DNA of 64,000 bases from Valencia hispanica (Eukaryota; Chordata; Actinopteri; Cyprinodontiformes; Valenciidae). Below the pieces are notes generated by a model. That model made no database searches, was not told the DNA's origin, and worked only from the letters and a program-made list of their open reading frames with translations. The position numbers were made by a program, and so were the translations under genes. Positions 1-12,701 of the stretch are shown one piece after another (position 1 is the first letter of the stretch; each line of letters opens with the position of its first letter). The stretch lies in assembly GCA_963556495.2 (NCBI GenBank), contig OY747710.1:38209000-38272999 (forward strand). The letters are read 5' to 3'.

Positions 1-594
1 TTAAAGCTAAGATACATATTTATAAATGCCATATTTTATGCTTGGGAAACAGGATGTCATGGATTAACATCCTAAAGTTTTATTAGCCTCTGACCAATTT
101 AAGGAAGAAAGTATACATTAAAACAGAATGATTTGGATTTATTTTTAGGATTTGTTTTTTGGGGGGAGACAAAATGTAAGGTTTTTGTTGAAGGCATTAA
201 AATGCTTTGTCAATGTGGATCTTCTCACTGAAGAAGTAAATTAAAGCTAGGATTTTTCTAAATTGTTCAGTGTGACATTATGGTGCAATAAAAGCTGACT
301 TTATATTACTTCTTTTCAGACATCTTTACAATAAGTGTGGAGGGTACTGTACTAAAAATAAAATGTAATGTTTTATTTCAGAAGGAATTGCATTGTTTTT
401 ATTTTGTTATTTAAGTATCGTTGTGAGGATCTGGATTAAACCAGCCATGTTTTTACGTTAAATGTCAGCTAAAGTACTGAAGCTGCAGATGTTTGCACTT
501 TCTGGGCAGTTGTCTTCCTCTTTGTTTAACTGTGTGAGAGGTTTCAGGCTGTGGTCCACCACTTTGATGTGTGTCTCTCTTTTATCTTTTGCAG
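1..594. other. No confident gene; probable FXYD intron or upstream
   Basis: AT-rich sequence with no supported exon. It ends in a pyrimidine-rich stretch and the acceptor CAG used by the first visible FXYD exon at 595. An ATG at 489 could open a short reading frame that reaches a weak GT at 532 in the correct phase. That would imply a 60-bp intron and a poor signal peptide, so I do not call it. The real start exon is more likely beyond the left edge. Confidence 0.5.
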
Positions 595-3426
595 TCATTT
601 CCCTGGTGTCTGTAAAGGCGGAGCCTGGTAATTACACTAATGTTTTTTTTAAATATATTTCGCCTTTACAATCAGGTTTTATTGTAGTTCAGGGTTGCAA
701 ATGTATGAATGTTGTGTCAAAAGTTCAGCAGAACTTGGCCACCATGTTTGCTCATCACACTGTTTACATTGTGTCACATGCTAATGTTACTCTGCACGCT
801 CTCTCTGATCTTTTTTTTCTTTTCTCCTCCAACAGAGCCAGAGGATCCTTTTACATTTGGTAATCCACTGTTCTCTTATCATCATTGTAATAATGGAAGA
901 TAAATGGTAACATCAGATAGCAGTGTTTGGACCAAGATGGATGAGGAATTAGTTTATCCTGTCCGGCCCTTTTGCTAATATTTATTTTAGCTTACTGTCT
1001 AATGATGGGCACCATTTGTTTGTGCAGACTACCACAGACTGCGGGTCGGAGGCCTCATCCTGGCTGCTGTCCTCTGTCTCATCGGCATCACTATTCTGTT
1101 CAGTAAGACACGCTGTCAAACATCTTTGTAGACATGCAATATTGCTCAAAGATACACCCGTCGTAACAAAGAGCTGTGCTTTTTTTTCTCTTGAAGGTGG
1201 CCACTGCAGGTGCAAGTTCAACCAGAACAAGAGGTGAGGCTTTACACAGAAGATACAGGAATATAGATATGTGTAAAATTAGAGTGGAAATTCATAAGCT
1301 CGACTCTCTTTTCAGAAGGAGGACAGGGAGCAACGCTCAGCAGATGCTCAATGACCAAGGTACTTAAATCTACACTCTCCTACAATTATTTACCTATTAG
1401 GCAATAGATTATACTCAAGATGTCAAGATATAAAGGTGCTCAGTACTATAATTCACCTTATTTACCTCATTAACATTCATATTCCTTTATAGGGTTTCCA
1501 AATTCAGTGTAAAAGAGATTTTTTTTTAATTAATAACGTGTCCACATTTATTTACTTAATTAGGTGAGAACTATCACACATCTGCGTTACTGAACTGGCA
1601 TGTTCCCTTGTCTTTCCATTTTGAAGAGTGGTTAAGAGAAACAGGCCTCTGTGTCACTGCATATTTATATCTTAGGAGGAAATCCTTAACAATTTGATCA
1701 ACATAAAAAAGTATGTACAGTGAGAGAAAAGGAGCCCTCACTTATTTGTATGTTCTAACCCTACGCTCGCTTAAAAAACTGAAGCACAGCTTCTAAATTA
1801 TCTAAAGAGACAGAATGTGGATGAAAAATCCTTATCCAGGTCCGCAGTTAGATTTATTCCATCCATCTGTTTCGCTGTATACTGCCTCTTGTCACACTAA
1901 CAAACACACACACCCATGCCAACATGAAATGGTTATCGCTCACAGAGCTGGCCTGAGATGCCTCGGACCTTGCTGTTCAACAGGTGGCGGGATGCTGGGT
2001 GTCCATCAGGTGGAGGAGGGGTGAAAGGAGGGGGCTGGGAGTGTTGGAGGCAATCACACTTGTGCTGCAGCAGCTATAAAAAGATTCAACAGTTAACAAC
2101 CCCTTGGAGAGGAGTCAGCCTGTGTGCGCAAAACTGTCTTAGACAATGTATAAAAGGATTTAAATTACAGTAGATCTTTTTCTCCCAAGCATCACTAACT
2201 GTTTAATAAATGATTGAATAATTGTTTGCACTTCTGACCTATTATAAAGGCACCTGGATTTTTAAAAAGTATGTTTCGCTGACAGACATCCTAACATATT
2301 TTTATGTCAGTTATAAAAAGCGTACGCAAGTCTAATAGAGTAAAAAAGAAACCTTGTCATTTGTAATAAATGCTGCCTAAATTACATTATTTAGCTACAA
2401 AACCTATAGTGTGAACAAATTGGTGCCTTTTAATGACTGTCTCATATACAATGAAGAATCATTTACATTATCCAGACAAAAACGAATTCTTCATTTGTTT
2501 CCTTCTCAGAAATACCGTATATACATATGTATGTATGTGTGTGTGTGTGTGTGTAAATATATAGATTTTACTGAGGTTCTGTGGACCTGTTGTGAGCAGA
2601 CACGACAATCCCACGAGTTTGTAGAAAGCTGAAAAAATCTTTAGAACAGTGTAAAACTTACATTTAGTTAGACAAACTCCCGCTATTTAAGCCTATTGTC
2701 GCAACAAATAAAAAAAAGAGAAATTTTGGTGAACGTAAACTGTCTAACTTTCAGATATATTCAGTGCAGAAAGAGAAAACCGAATTATTGCCTTAGTTTG
2801 ACTGAAGTCAAACTGAACTGACCTATTCTTAATCGAGCTAAGACACCCAGATGATGCAGTTAGAAAGCCAAATTTCTGTGCATGTAAACAGCATCCCAGC
2901 TTAGTCGAGCTATTACCAGCCTGGGCGCTCCCCCTTCCGGATGTTACGAGACTTCTGTTCTACCTGTGTTCTGTGTGTTTAAAGCTGAACTAGCCAAGAT
3001 GTTACACACCACATCCTATAAAAACAACATGTCTAAACTGACACTGAGGTTGGAAAACCGCGCAAATATTGCTGCTTTGATTTGGAGAAAACACAGCTGA
3101 GACCCATATGGAAAGAACTGTGTAATGTGTAAGCAACTCTGTAAAGGGGCCTGCAGGGATACACTGCAACCATAGTTTCCACTTGCATTACCACACATAC
3201 TCCTGCTCCGTCTCTGTCCTTCCTAGTTTATGACCAGCTGTCTTGTTTCCACATTCATTCTTGCATCCAGTTAATCTCATTTTAGAGTCAGTGATGAAGA
3301 ATTTTTCGCTGAAGATTACAAACAAAGTAGTGATGCGGGTGAAAAAGTCAAATGCATTATTTCATGTCTCTGGTCTCTGACTTCACTTTTCATGTTGTGT
3401 TTACAGGTCGTCCCTGTGACTGCTAG
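595..3426 (+). CDS. FXYD-domain regulator of Na,K-ATPase (5' partial)
   Basis: FXYD proteins are small type I membrane proteins that bind the Na,K-ATPase alpha subunit and tune its ion affinity and turnover. Six coding exons join in phase: 595-627, 836-859, 1028-1102, 1197-1233, 1316-1359 and 3407-3426, each with AG/GT borders. The visible protein is about 77 residues: the end of a signal peptide (SLVSVKA), an acidic-proline stretch (EPEPEDPF), the signature, one membrane segment (GGLILAAVLCLIGITILF), then the basic Cys-containing tail SGHCRCKFNQNKR. Tiny exons and the double Gly in the membrane segment are typical of the family. Oddities are F-T-F-D in place of FXYD and a C-terminus ending CDC. 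The start codon and most of the signal peptide are missing. The subtype is uncertain; the Cys-rich tail resembles the FXYD1/3/6 group. Confidence 0.85.
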
Positions 3427-5539
3427 ATAACAACCTAAACAAACCGACTTCCCAAATGTCCAGCCAACAGAAACCACAGAGCAGCAGCGGCGGGATTTAT
3501 AAGACCAAGCACAGGCTTTTGCTGTTATTTCGAGATATCAACAGAAAGTAGTCGGCACGTACCAGATTTTAGGTGTGAAGCCCTCTGTCTGACAACTGAG
3601 CTACTGATCTGTACCCTGCCTCGATATTATACTCAGACATATTGTGCATTAAACTGCTTCACTTTCATTTCACTCAGCTGAACTCTTCTTTTTGAGAATC
3701 TGATGTACAGTCATTGACTGACAGACCCAAATGTTTGTGTAACCTTCCAAAAAGAGAGAAAACATTTCACAATTCAGTGTGTAGTGGCATACTTGACTGA
3801 CTGAAATGAAAGTGCCATCAATAACAACGCAAAGGTACCACCAAAAATGACCCTAAAGCTCCACATATGTCGTAGGCCGTGTCTGTCATCACTTCTGTCA
3901 TGTATACTGTATGTGTGAGGTGAACATTGATGTAGATATTAGTCAACGTCTGTCACCAACCTAACCTGCAGTCTGTGTTTGATGTCAAATCCGATAAATG
4001 AGTGGTGTTCTTTCCTGATGTTTCGCTTCATGGAGGAGTGTAGTGGACTGTACTGTTAAATGAGTTGTTTGTATAAAATAACAGTTAAAACACATTTAGA
4101 AGTGGACTTTTCTTTCGTTTTTGTGCATTGATGGTGTGTGTGACATTCAAGTAAAGTTTCAATCCAATGTATGCGGGACACAATCCTGCAACACACATAA
4201 TGCCCACAAGAGCGTGCTAATGCGATTAAATTTAGAAGTTCAGAATGTATAAATGCTTTAAAGGGAGAAGGAAATTAACTTCGAGAACATTTGAAGATCC
4301 ATGCTTGCATTGGATTTTACTCTAAATAATTATTAGATTACTACAACTGATGGATTTTTAGGTTTAAAGTGATTTTATGATGCTACTTGAAGGAAGAGAA
4401 AAATGTAATGCTACCATGATACTTCACTACTACATGGTTAGCAGACAGCAGTTCTAGCTGCAGCCTTTAAAAAGCAATTTGACGTTGTTTCTCAGCATCT
4501 ATCCTATTATACATTTGCCATTACACCTGCCTCACCTTACAATTTTTGGTGTAAGTTTAAATTTGAAGAAAGTTGGACGTTTTGTCTCTTTTTTTTGTAG
4601 TTTTACCCGCATGCTTTGCCGTTCAAGTCATTTCCTTTGTTCACCTTGCAATTTATGGCACTGATATCACTTTTTTATGTTTGTTCTGGGAAGCTTGATA
4701 GGACAGTTCGTTAAATCTGGGGATTCAAGGAAGACCCTATGAACCAGTTGGAAATTTATAAGGGCCAACCTTTTTAAGTTACCATGCTTTCTGTTTGGTG
4801 TAAAATATCAAGCATTTCAAGTCAAACTGATGCTTGGTTTGAATGTCAGCAAGTCGTCTTCGCCACGTCTACATCCATAAATACATTTAGTTGCTGCCAT
4901 TTGACATGCTGATTCAGTGTTTGTGCTAACAGGCAATTGAACAGGTGTACCTTACAAAGTGGCCAGAGGGTGAGTTAACCTTCCTTCTGTTAGTGAGACC
5001 ATGTGACTTTATGAACTTTCACATGCAATTCATGCAATTATAATAAAAGCTTAGATGCTTCCGAATATTTATATGCTGCAGATGCAAGTGTTTGACGTGG
5101 CTGAAAATCAAAGCTAACCCAATGCTAGCAAGGTGAAAAATAGCACAACACATAAAAAAATTCCTTTGTAAAACTGGTAAAATAATTACTCTTCCAGCTG
5201 GAAGTGAAATCCAATATGAAAACAAGCTCTACCGTTTTTTTATTCAGTGTAGGATGGGTGTTGTATTGTTAAGTTAAAGGAGTTGGTTAATATTGCTGAT
5301 AAAATATGTGATCAGTATAAAATACATGCTTGTTGCTTGATTAATTGAAGGAAGTGATAGTTCTGAGGAGGAGGTGGAGACGCACAAAGAACGAGAGGAA
5401 AACACACTTGAGAGGAGCCATCTGAGAAAAGCAGAACAGGGAACAAACCAGAGGTTCCAGTGAAGGAAGAAAATATGAAAAGGCCTCTTATTAGTAGGAC
5501 TAATGGAGAAAGCATAGAAATATAAAAGGAAATATATGT
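3427..5539. other. FXYD 3' UTR and intergenic, no gene seen
   Basis: Sequence after the FXYD stop codon. An ATTAAA at 3648-3653 is a possible weak poly(A) signal. The rest is AT-rich, and the short open frames here show no codon bias, splice context or recognisable domain. The FXYD gene and the lectin gene converge on this interval, so both 3' UTRs probably end in it. Confidence 0.5.
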
Positions 5540-5575
5540 TTTATTCAATTATAACAGTGTGTCTTTTAAAAATTC

Positions 5576-5581
5576 TTTATT
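5576..5581 (-). promoter_or_regulatory. Candidate poly(A) signal of the lectin gene
   Basis: AATAAA on the - strand, about 100 nt downstream of the lectin stop codon at 5682-5684. A second AATAAA lies at 5540-5545. Either would give a compact 3' UTR. Confidence 0.5.
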
Positions 5582-5681
5582 ATAAAGTTGAGTCTGATGT
5601 TTGACATTCAAAAAATGATTACCGGAACATAACAAAGCCACTGCTAATGCCCGTCTCACTGCACATGTTATAGTTGTTTTC

Positions 5682-7831
<2,150 letters not shown>

Positions 7832-8023
7832 GTTTGGAGGTAAATCAAAAACGAATAACTTTGGTTTTCACTAATCAAATTAGGAATGAAGTCTTGGTCA
7901 AATTAATGTTAATCTTAAAAAAAAAAAAAACATCAATAGACCTCAGATAGACCGGTTATCTTTACTTCAGGAACTTTGGCTTGGCATTTCTCCCTCTGGG
8001 CTTTTCTCCGTATGATCTCCTCT

Positions 8024-8060
8024 CTTATAAGAGAAGGCGATATATTGGTCGCCTTCTCTT
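8024..8060 (-). promoter_or_regulatory. Candidate lectin core promoter with perfect hairpin
   Basis: CTTATAAG at 8024-8031 is a self-complementary TATA-like element about 195 bp upstream of the lectin ATG. It overlaps a perfect inverted repeat with 12-bp arms at 8029-8040 and 8049-8060 and an 8-nt loop. The position is right for a short 5' UTR on the - strand. Promoter function is inferred, not shown. Confidence 0.4.
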
Positions 8061-9697
8061 CTGTCAGTCAAACTGAAAACTTCCGAAGTCAGACATTTGA
8101 ATTTTATTTGCTTTGGCAATGAGACGTAAGCAATTTTTCTATATTTATTCTGAATAGCTCCATGAGGTTACATCTGGTCAGTTTGCTCTCATTGTGCATG
8201 TTCCCAGATATTTAAATATCATCTGGACTGTATGTAAAATAGGCTTTTCATGAACAGCTCCAGTCATCCTGTTCTCTCAAACCTTTCCTATAAACAATAT
8301 TTGGGCCCTGTGATGACAATGAGCATGTTTTTGTACCCCTTGACAACGTATACAGATTCTGACAGTTATGCAAAATATATAACTAAAAACATGGACTTTT
8401 GGATGGTTTCAACCTGCATCTATGATGTGTTTTTTTTATTATCTTGACATCACAAATTGTGTACAAATCCATCACTGATATTTCCAAAGTTGGAGGGGAA
8501 ATTACCTGAAAGTGTGCCGGTGCAAAGGAATAAAAGCAAACATAACTACAGAAAGTTGCCTTTTGAATCCCTGATGTTAAGGGAATATAAGTGTTTCTTT
8601 CTGCCAAGAATTCATTGTAGTGATGAATGATGAAACCTCAAATGGAAATCAAATTCAGCAATCTAAACCTCTGGCAGCATTCAGGTAGTTTTGAGTTTTA
8701 ACTAGTTTATATATGGATCCACCATCTCTCCCAATGATTGTGTTGCAAGAATAGCAGGATTTATGTTAATTAAGCATGGGTTTTTGATGCATAGTAGAAG
8801 TGAATAGGAAGAGCATAAAGCCTTGATTTAATATATTCACTCAGTTTTGTGGGTTTTACTGCACTACAGTAAACTCAGTATCTATCAAAACATTATTTCA
8901 AAGACACCCAACAACATGTTGTCACTTCAAGCTAATGTGCAGGTTGCAAGGGAAGTGATTAATTTAGCTCAGATACAGAGGAAAAAAACATGTATAGCTG
9001 CTGCAGCTAATTGTCTCTGCTTAATTTACAGGAGGAACATTTTTAGGGACTGGCATCGGATTATTTTTAATACCCAATGTTCAATTAAATAAGAGAAAAT
9101 GACAATAAAAGTAATACTTTAATATTAAGTAAGTTATTATAAGCAGAGGTTGTTGGTTTTTTTTTGGAATGACAATTCATTTAAACTAACTAAATTAAAT
9201 TATCAGGTAATAGTGAACTGGAGGACCCAAATGCACTAACAGACCTACTCAGAAACACAAAACACTACAGATTGTAACATTACCATGATTAACAGCATAC
9301 ACAAGGAAACTTGGAAACAAAACACATACAAAAATAATAAACCACAAAAGCACAAGGAGTCTTAAAACGGAGCAATGAACTGACTATGGAAAGACAAGAG
9401 TCGCAAATTAAAGCACAAAATCCCAATGATGTCTAAAATATAATAAATACAAATAATACAGTTTTCTCATATAAAAAGTAACTGTGGTGCGGAAAGTGAA
9501 ATGTCAAGTTAACATTGTTATTACTCCTGGCATGTCAGGGCCAGGTACATACTACTATTCAGACATAGAACATAAACTTAAGGTACTCTATCTTACTTCA
9601 AGATGTTTGTCAAGTAGAACATTTAAAAACGTAAAAAGAAGAAGCATAAAGTAAATGAAAATAATTTTAATTAACAGTTATTTCATAGTGTTCTGTG

Positions 9698-9713
9698 GCT
9701 CCATCTAGTGGAC
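9698..9713 (-). promoter_or_regulatory. CTCF-like motif
   Basis: The - strand reads GTCCACTAGATGGAGCC, close to the CTCF core CCASYAGRKGGC with one mismatch near the end. A near-identical site at 27771-27787 lies on the other side of dispanin copy A in the same orientation. Confidence 0.35.
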
Positions 9714-11105
9714 ACAATGGAATAAACGTTTTCGACTATATTTTCAAACCATCAATCTTTTACAGACTTTGCATTGAGGTTAACAACAAATAAACACACA
9801 CAAAAAAAGAAGAAGAATGACAACAGTTGATGTATGTGATAAAGTGCTTTTCTAAAACTCCAGTATAGTCTGTAAGCCTGGGCTGACTGGGCTGTCTCAT
9901 CCTCTCTCTGTCTTCCTGGAAATCAACCCTCCTTCCTCATGTGGGAAGATGGTTGACTTTAGCTTTAGGTTACACTTCTGAATGTAGGAATGAACTGAAG
10001 ATAAATGTATGTTTTCTTTCAGTATAACACGTAGAAGGAAAGGAGTCGGACACTAAGTGACACAAAGTCCTCTGCCTTCACTCCCTCTAAAAATGGTTTT
10101 AAATTAGTTTGGCCATGGACTCGGTCTCCCTCTCTGTTGATCTTGTTCTTGGACTCTTTATCTGACCTCCCTTAAAGTCTTAATCTTTGTCTTGGTCAAG
10201 GGGTGATGTGGTCTTGGACATTACTCAATCTCAGGTCACATGGTCATGACTACAACAATACCAAGACCCTGGAGACCCTCTACTTCTCTCTGCCATGTGT
10301 AAAGTTCAGGGGATAACACTCAGAGCAAGTAATGGCTTTGCGCCCTAAAGCCTAATTCATACGTTCTTGTTTGCTCTAGTGTCTACTAAATGAATGCCAT
10401 TATCTGTACCCATCCACAAGGTGGGTCTCCAGAAGTCCTGTTGCCTATGCTCTCCAGCAGGAACAAGAATAACCTGAATAGGCCCACTTGTGATCAGGAG
10501 ATTTTGCAGTGTGAAACAATAACTCCATTCATTATTTTTGCTAATTTGTTTACTCAGGATGATGATAGCAAAAGCATACGGCAAAAGCAGAGAGGGAGAG
10601 TGCAGAAAGTGAAAAGGCGAGGCTCTGTGTTACATTGAGTCACTATCAGTTCAGTTCTCGTCAGAAATAGTTTTAAGATTACACTAATGGCTCACACTTT
10701 GATTACAGAAAACGGTTGTTTAGTTTGTTTGTTGGGCCAGACAAAAATGAATCCATACAGAAGTGGGATAAAGAGCCACTCAAAAAATAGAGGAGCATGA
10801 AAAAAAGTATCATGCAGAGGATGAGACAAGCTTTTTTTTCTTAAAAGGATCAGTCATATTGTCAGATACCTGGGTATCAGGAAACGTCTGTTGGTAGGCA
10901 TCTGGACAATTGTCCTATTCATGAGAAATTCCTGGGGTATTTTCTCAAGTCGAATCGCCTGCTTCCTGAGAGAGCTTGACTGTTTGGTTCTTGATTACTG
11001 AGAGAACATTAAACACACGTTGCCTTTTTATCTTTTCACCTCTAGGCAGTTTTTGCATAAGAAAGCTAGTGATGCCAAAATCTTTAGGTGTGTTGGATGT
11101 TTTGG

Positions 11106-11117
11106 GCCCCCTGCTGG
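11106..11117 (-). promoter_or_regulatory. CTCF core consensus match
   Basis: The - strand reads CCAGCAGGGGGC, a full match to CCASYAGRKGGC. By my rough estimate a perfect match to this 12-mer is expected about 0.1 times in 128 kb of double-strand sequence, so it is noteworthy. Binding is not shown. Confidence 0.4.
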
Positions 11118-11327
11118 CTGCCCTGCTTCGAACAGAGAACACTCCATGTTTTATGTTGTAATAGAAGTGGTTTTTCCTTTAATAAAAAAATAAATAAAGC
11201 TATAAACCAATTAGCTCCACCTTGTCACACAGTGTCCGGGTTGTGCTGGACAAACAGTTTGGCTTCATTATTTATAATCCAATTTCACTTTAAATGGCTT
11301 CTAGCAGCATTTGTGTAGTTTGCATGT

Positions 11328-11348
11328 CCCCCCCCCCCCCCCCCCCCC
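11328..11348 (+). repeat. Homopolymer C tract
   Basis: Run of 21 consecutive C. The length is prone to sequencing error. Confidence 0.95.
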
Positions 11349-11439
11349 TCTGCATGCATGGATACTCTGGCTTCCCCCCACAGTCCAGAAAACATTTCTG
11401 TTAGGATAATTGATCTCTCCAAATTATCCTTAGGTGTAT

Positions 11440-11578
11440 GCATGCTTGTTTGTCCTGTGTGTCTGTATGTTGCCCTGTGATGGACTGGTGACCAGTCCAG
11501 GGTGTACCCAGCCTCTCGCCCAGTGACTTCTGGAGATAGATAAGTGTGTATAAGCAAATGAATGAATGGATGGAAAAA
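11440..11578 (+). repeat. Dispersed fish repeat with GGATGGA-type tail
   Basis: Contains GATGGACTGGTGACC and CAGGGTGTACCCAGCCTCTC followed by a short ATGAATGGATGGA tail. This is a familiar 3' module of short interspersed repeats in many teleosts. Only this part is recognisable. Confidence 0.6.
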
Positions 11579-12638
11579 ATGTGTTTCCATGTATAAATTT
11601 GAGGAACAAAGTCATAGTTTTAAAAGAAGTTAAACACTTATTCGGAGCTTCCATTATTGGGATCATATCTGGACATCCCAGGGCAGCAGGCTTTAAGTTC
11701 AACCTCCGAGCATCTGAGTGATGAAAGTGGTAAGACCTGTGTTTTCTTTTAATAATTTTATTTGATAAATTTATGACCAGTCTCGACCCTCTTAGCGGCA
11801 TTACAGGTAATCATTAACAGTTTTAGTGGCAGCAGATAGGGCAAAATGAATGAACTTTCCAGCAGTGAACCAATTTTTAATATGATTCTAAAGGGTTCAT
11901 AGATTCAAAAGATCTTGTTTGTCCATCACCATTAAAGAGTAAATAAGGATCTTACCAAGCTGATTGAAGAAGATTAGAACACCGCACCAGGGCACGAGAA
12001 ACAAAAGTATTCAGCTGTGGAAAAAAGAAACTAAGGCACTTAAATTCTGTGTAGGTATGATTAGACTAAGGAGATACACAGTCAACATAACACAAGGAAG
12101 AAGTCAACAAAAAGAAATGGAGCGTTATGGAAAGGCATTTATGGCATTAATGAACAACCCAAAGTACAGAAACAAGTGGGGAACCAAAACAGGATTCCTG
12201 TGGATCATGTCAGAGATCCACAGGATTTGACAGTGTGTATCTGGCACCAACTTCAACATGTCTTAATACTTTGGGGATATAGCCAAGTTGAGAAGTTGAA
12301 CGCACTGAACATCCCTTCCTTTTCTATTTTTGAAGTGTGTAAGAAGTGAAAAACTCCGGACCGGGGATGTGCCGAGGTCCAGTCACAAAAAACATACAGA
12401 AACTCACCTTCATTCATAAAAAAATCTATTTATTTCAAACGAATGAATATTTAAATTATTTGTCATAAATCATTTGTTAAAATAAGGTTATCATGGACCA
12501 ATCAGGACAATCCACAGATTCTCCTGCTGTGCGTTTGGTCTGAACGTCACGACAGGAACCTTGTTGTGTTTATTACCCATTGCCATCATAAACCTGAAGA
12601 TAAAGACAGTTTCTGATGCCTCTCTTTTGCACTCGCAG
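11579..12638. other. Upstream region of dispanin copy A
   Basis: No coding exon supported. A CCAAT box occurs at about 12497-12501. A plausible 3' splice site (pyrimidine-rich, ending CTCGCAG at 12638) would begin a 63-nt 5' UTR segment before the ATG at 12702, so copy A may have a non-coding first exon further upstream. Confidence 0.45.
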
Positions 12639-12701
12639 CCTAACAGCACTGCTGTAAAAGACCAAAAGGGAGAAAGTTGCTGGACTCTTCACAGCTACAT
12701 C

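Larger units (their letters stand above)
8061..11327. other. Intergenic, no gene recognised
   Basis: AT-rich DNA between the lectin gene and dispanin copy A. Short open frames have no recognisable domain or convincing splice context. It contains two CTCF-like motifs, listed separately, and some A-rich tracts, for example around 9795-9815. Confidence 0.6.

Noticed and set aside
489..594. Candidate FXYD start exon (ATG at 489)
   Set aside because: Would need a 60-bp intron with a weak donor and gives an atypical signal peptide; the start exon is more likely outside the window.
462..863. 133-codon + strand frame
   Set aside because: It reads through two real FXYD exons and the introns between them; only the exon parts are coding.
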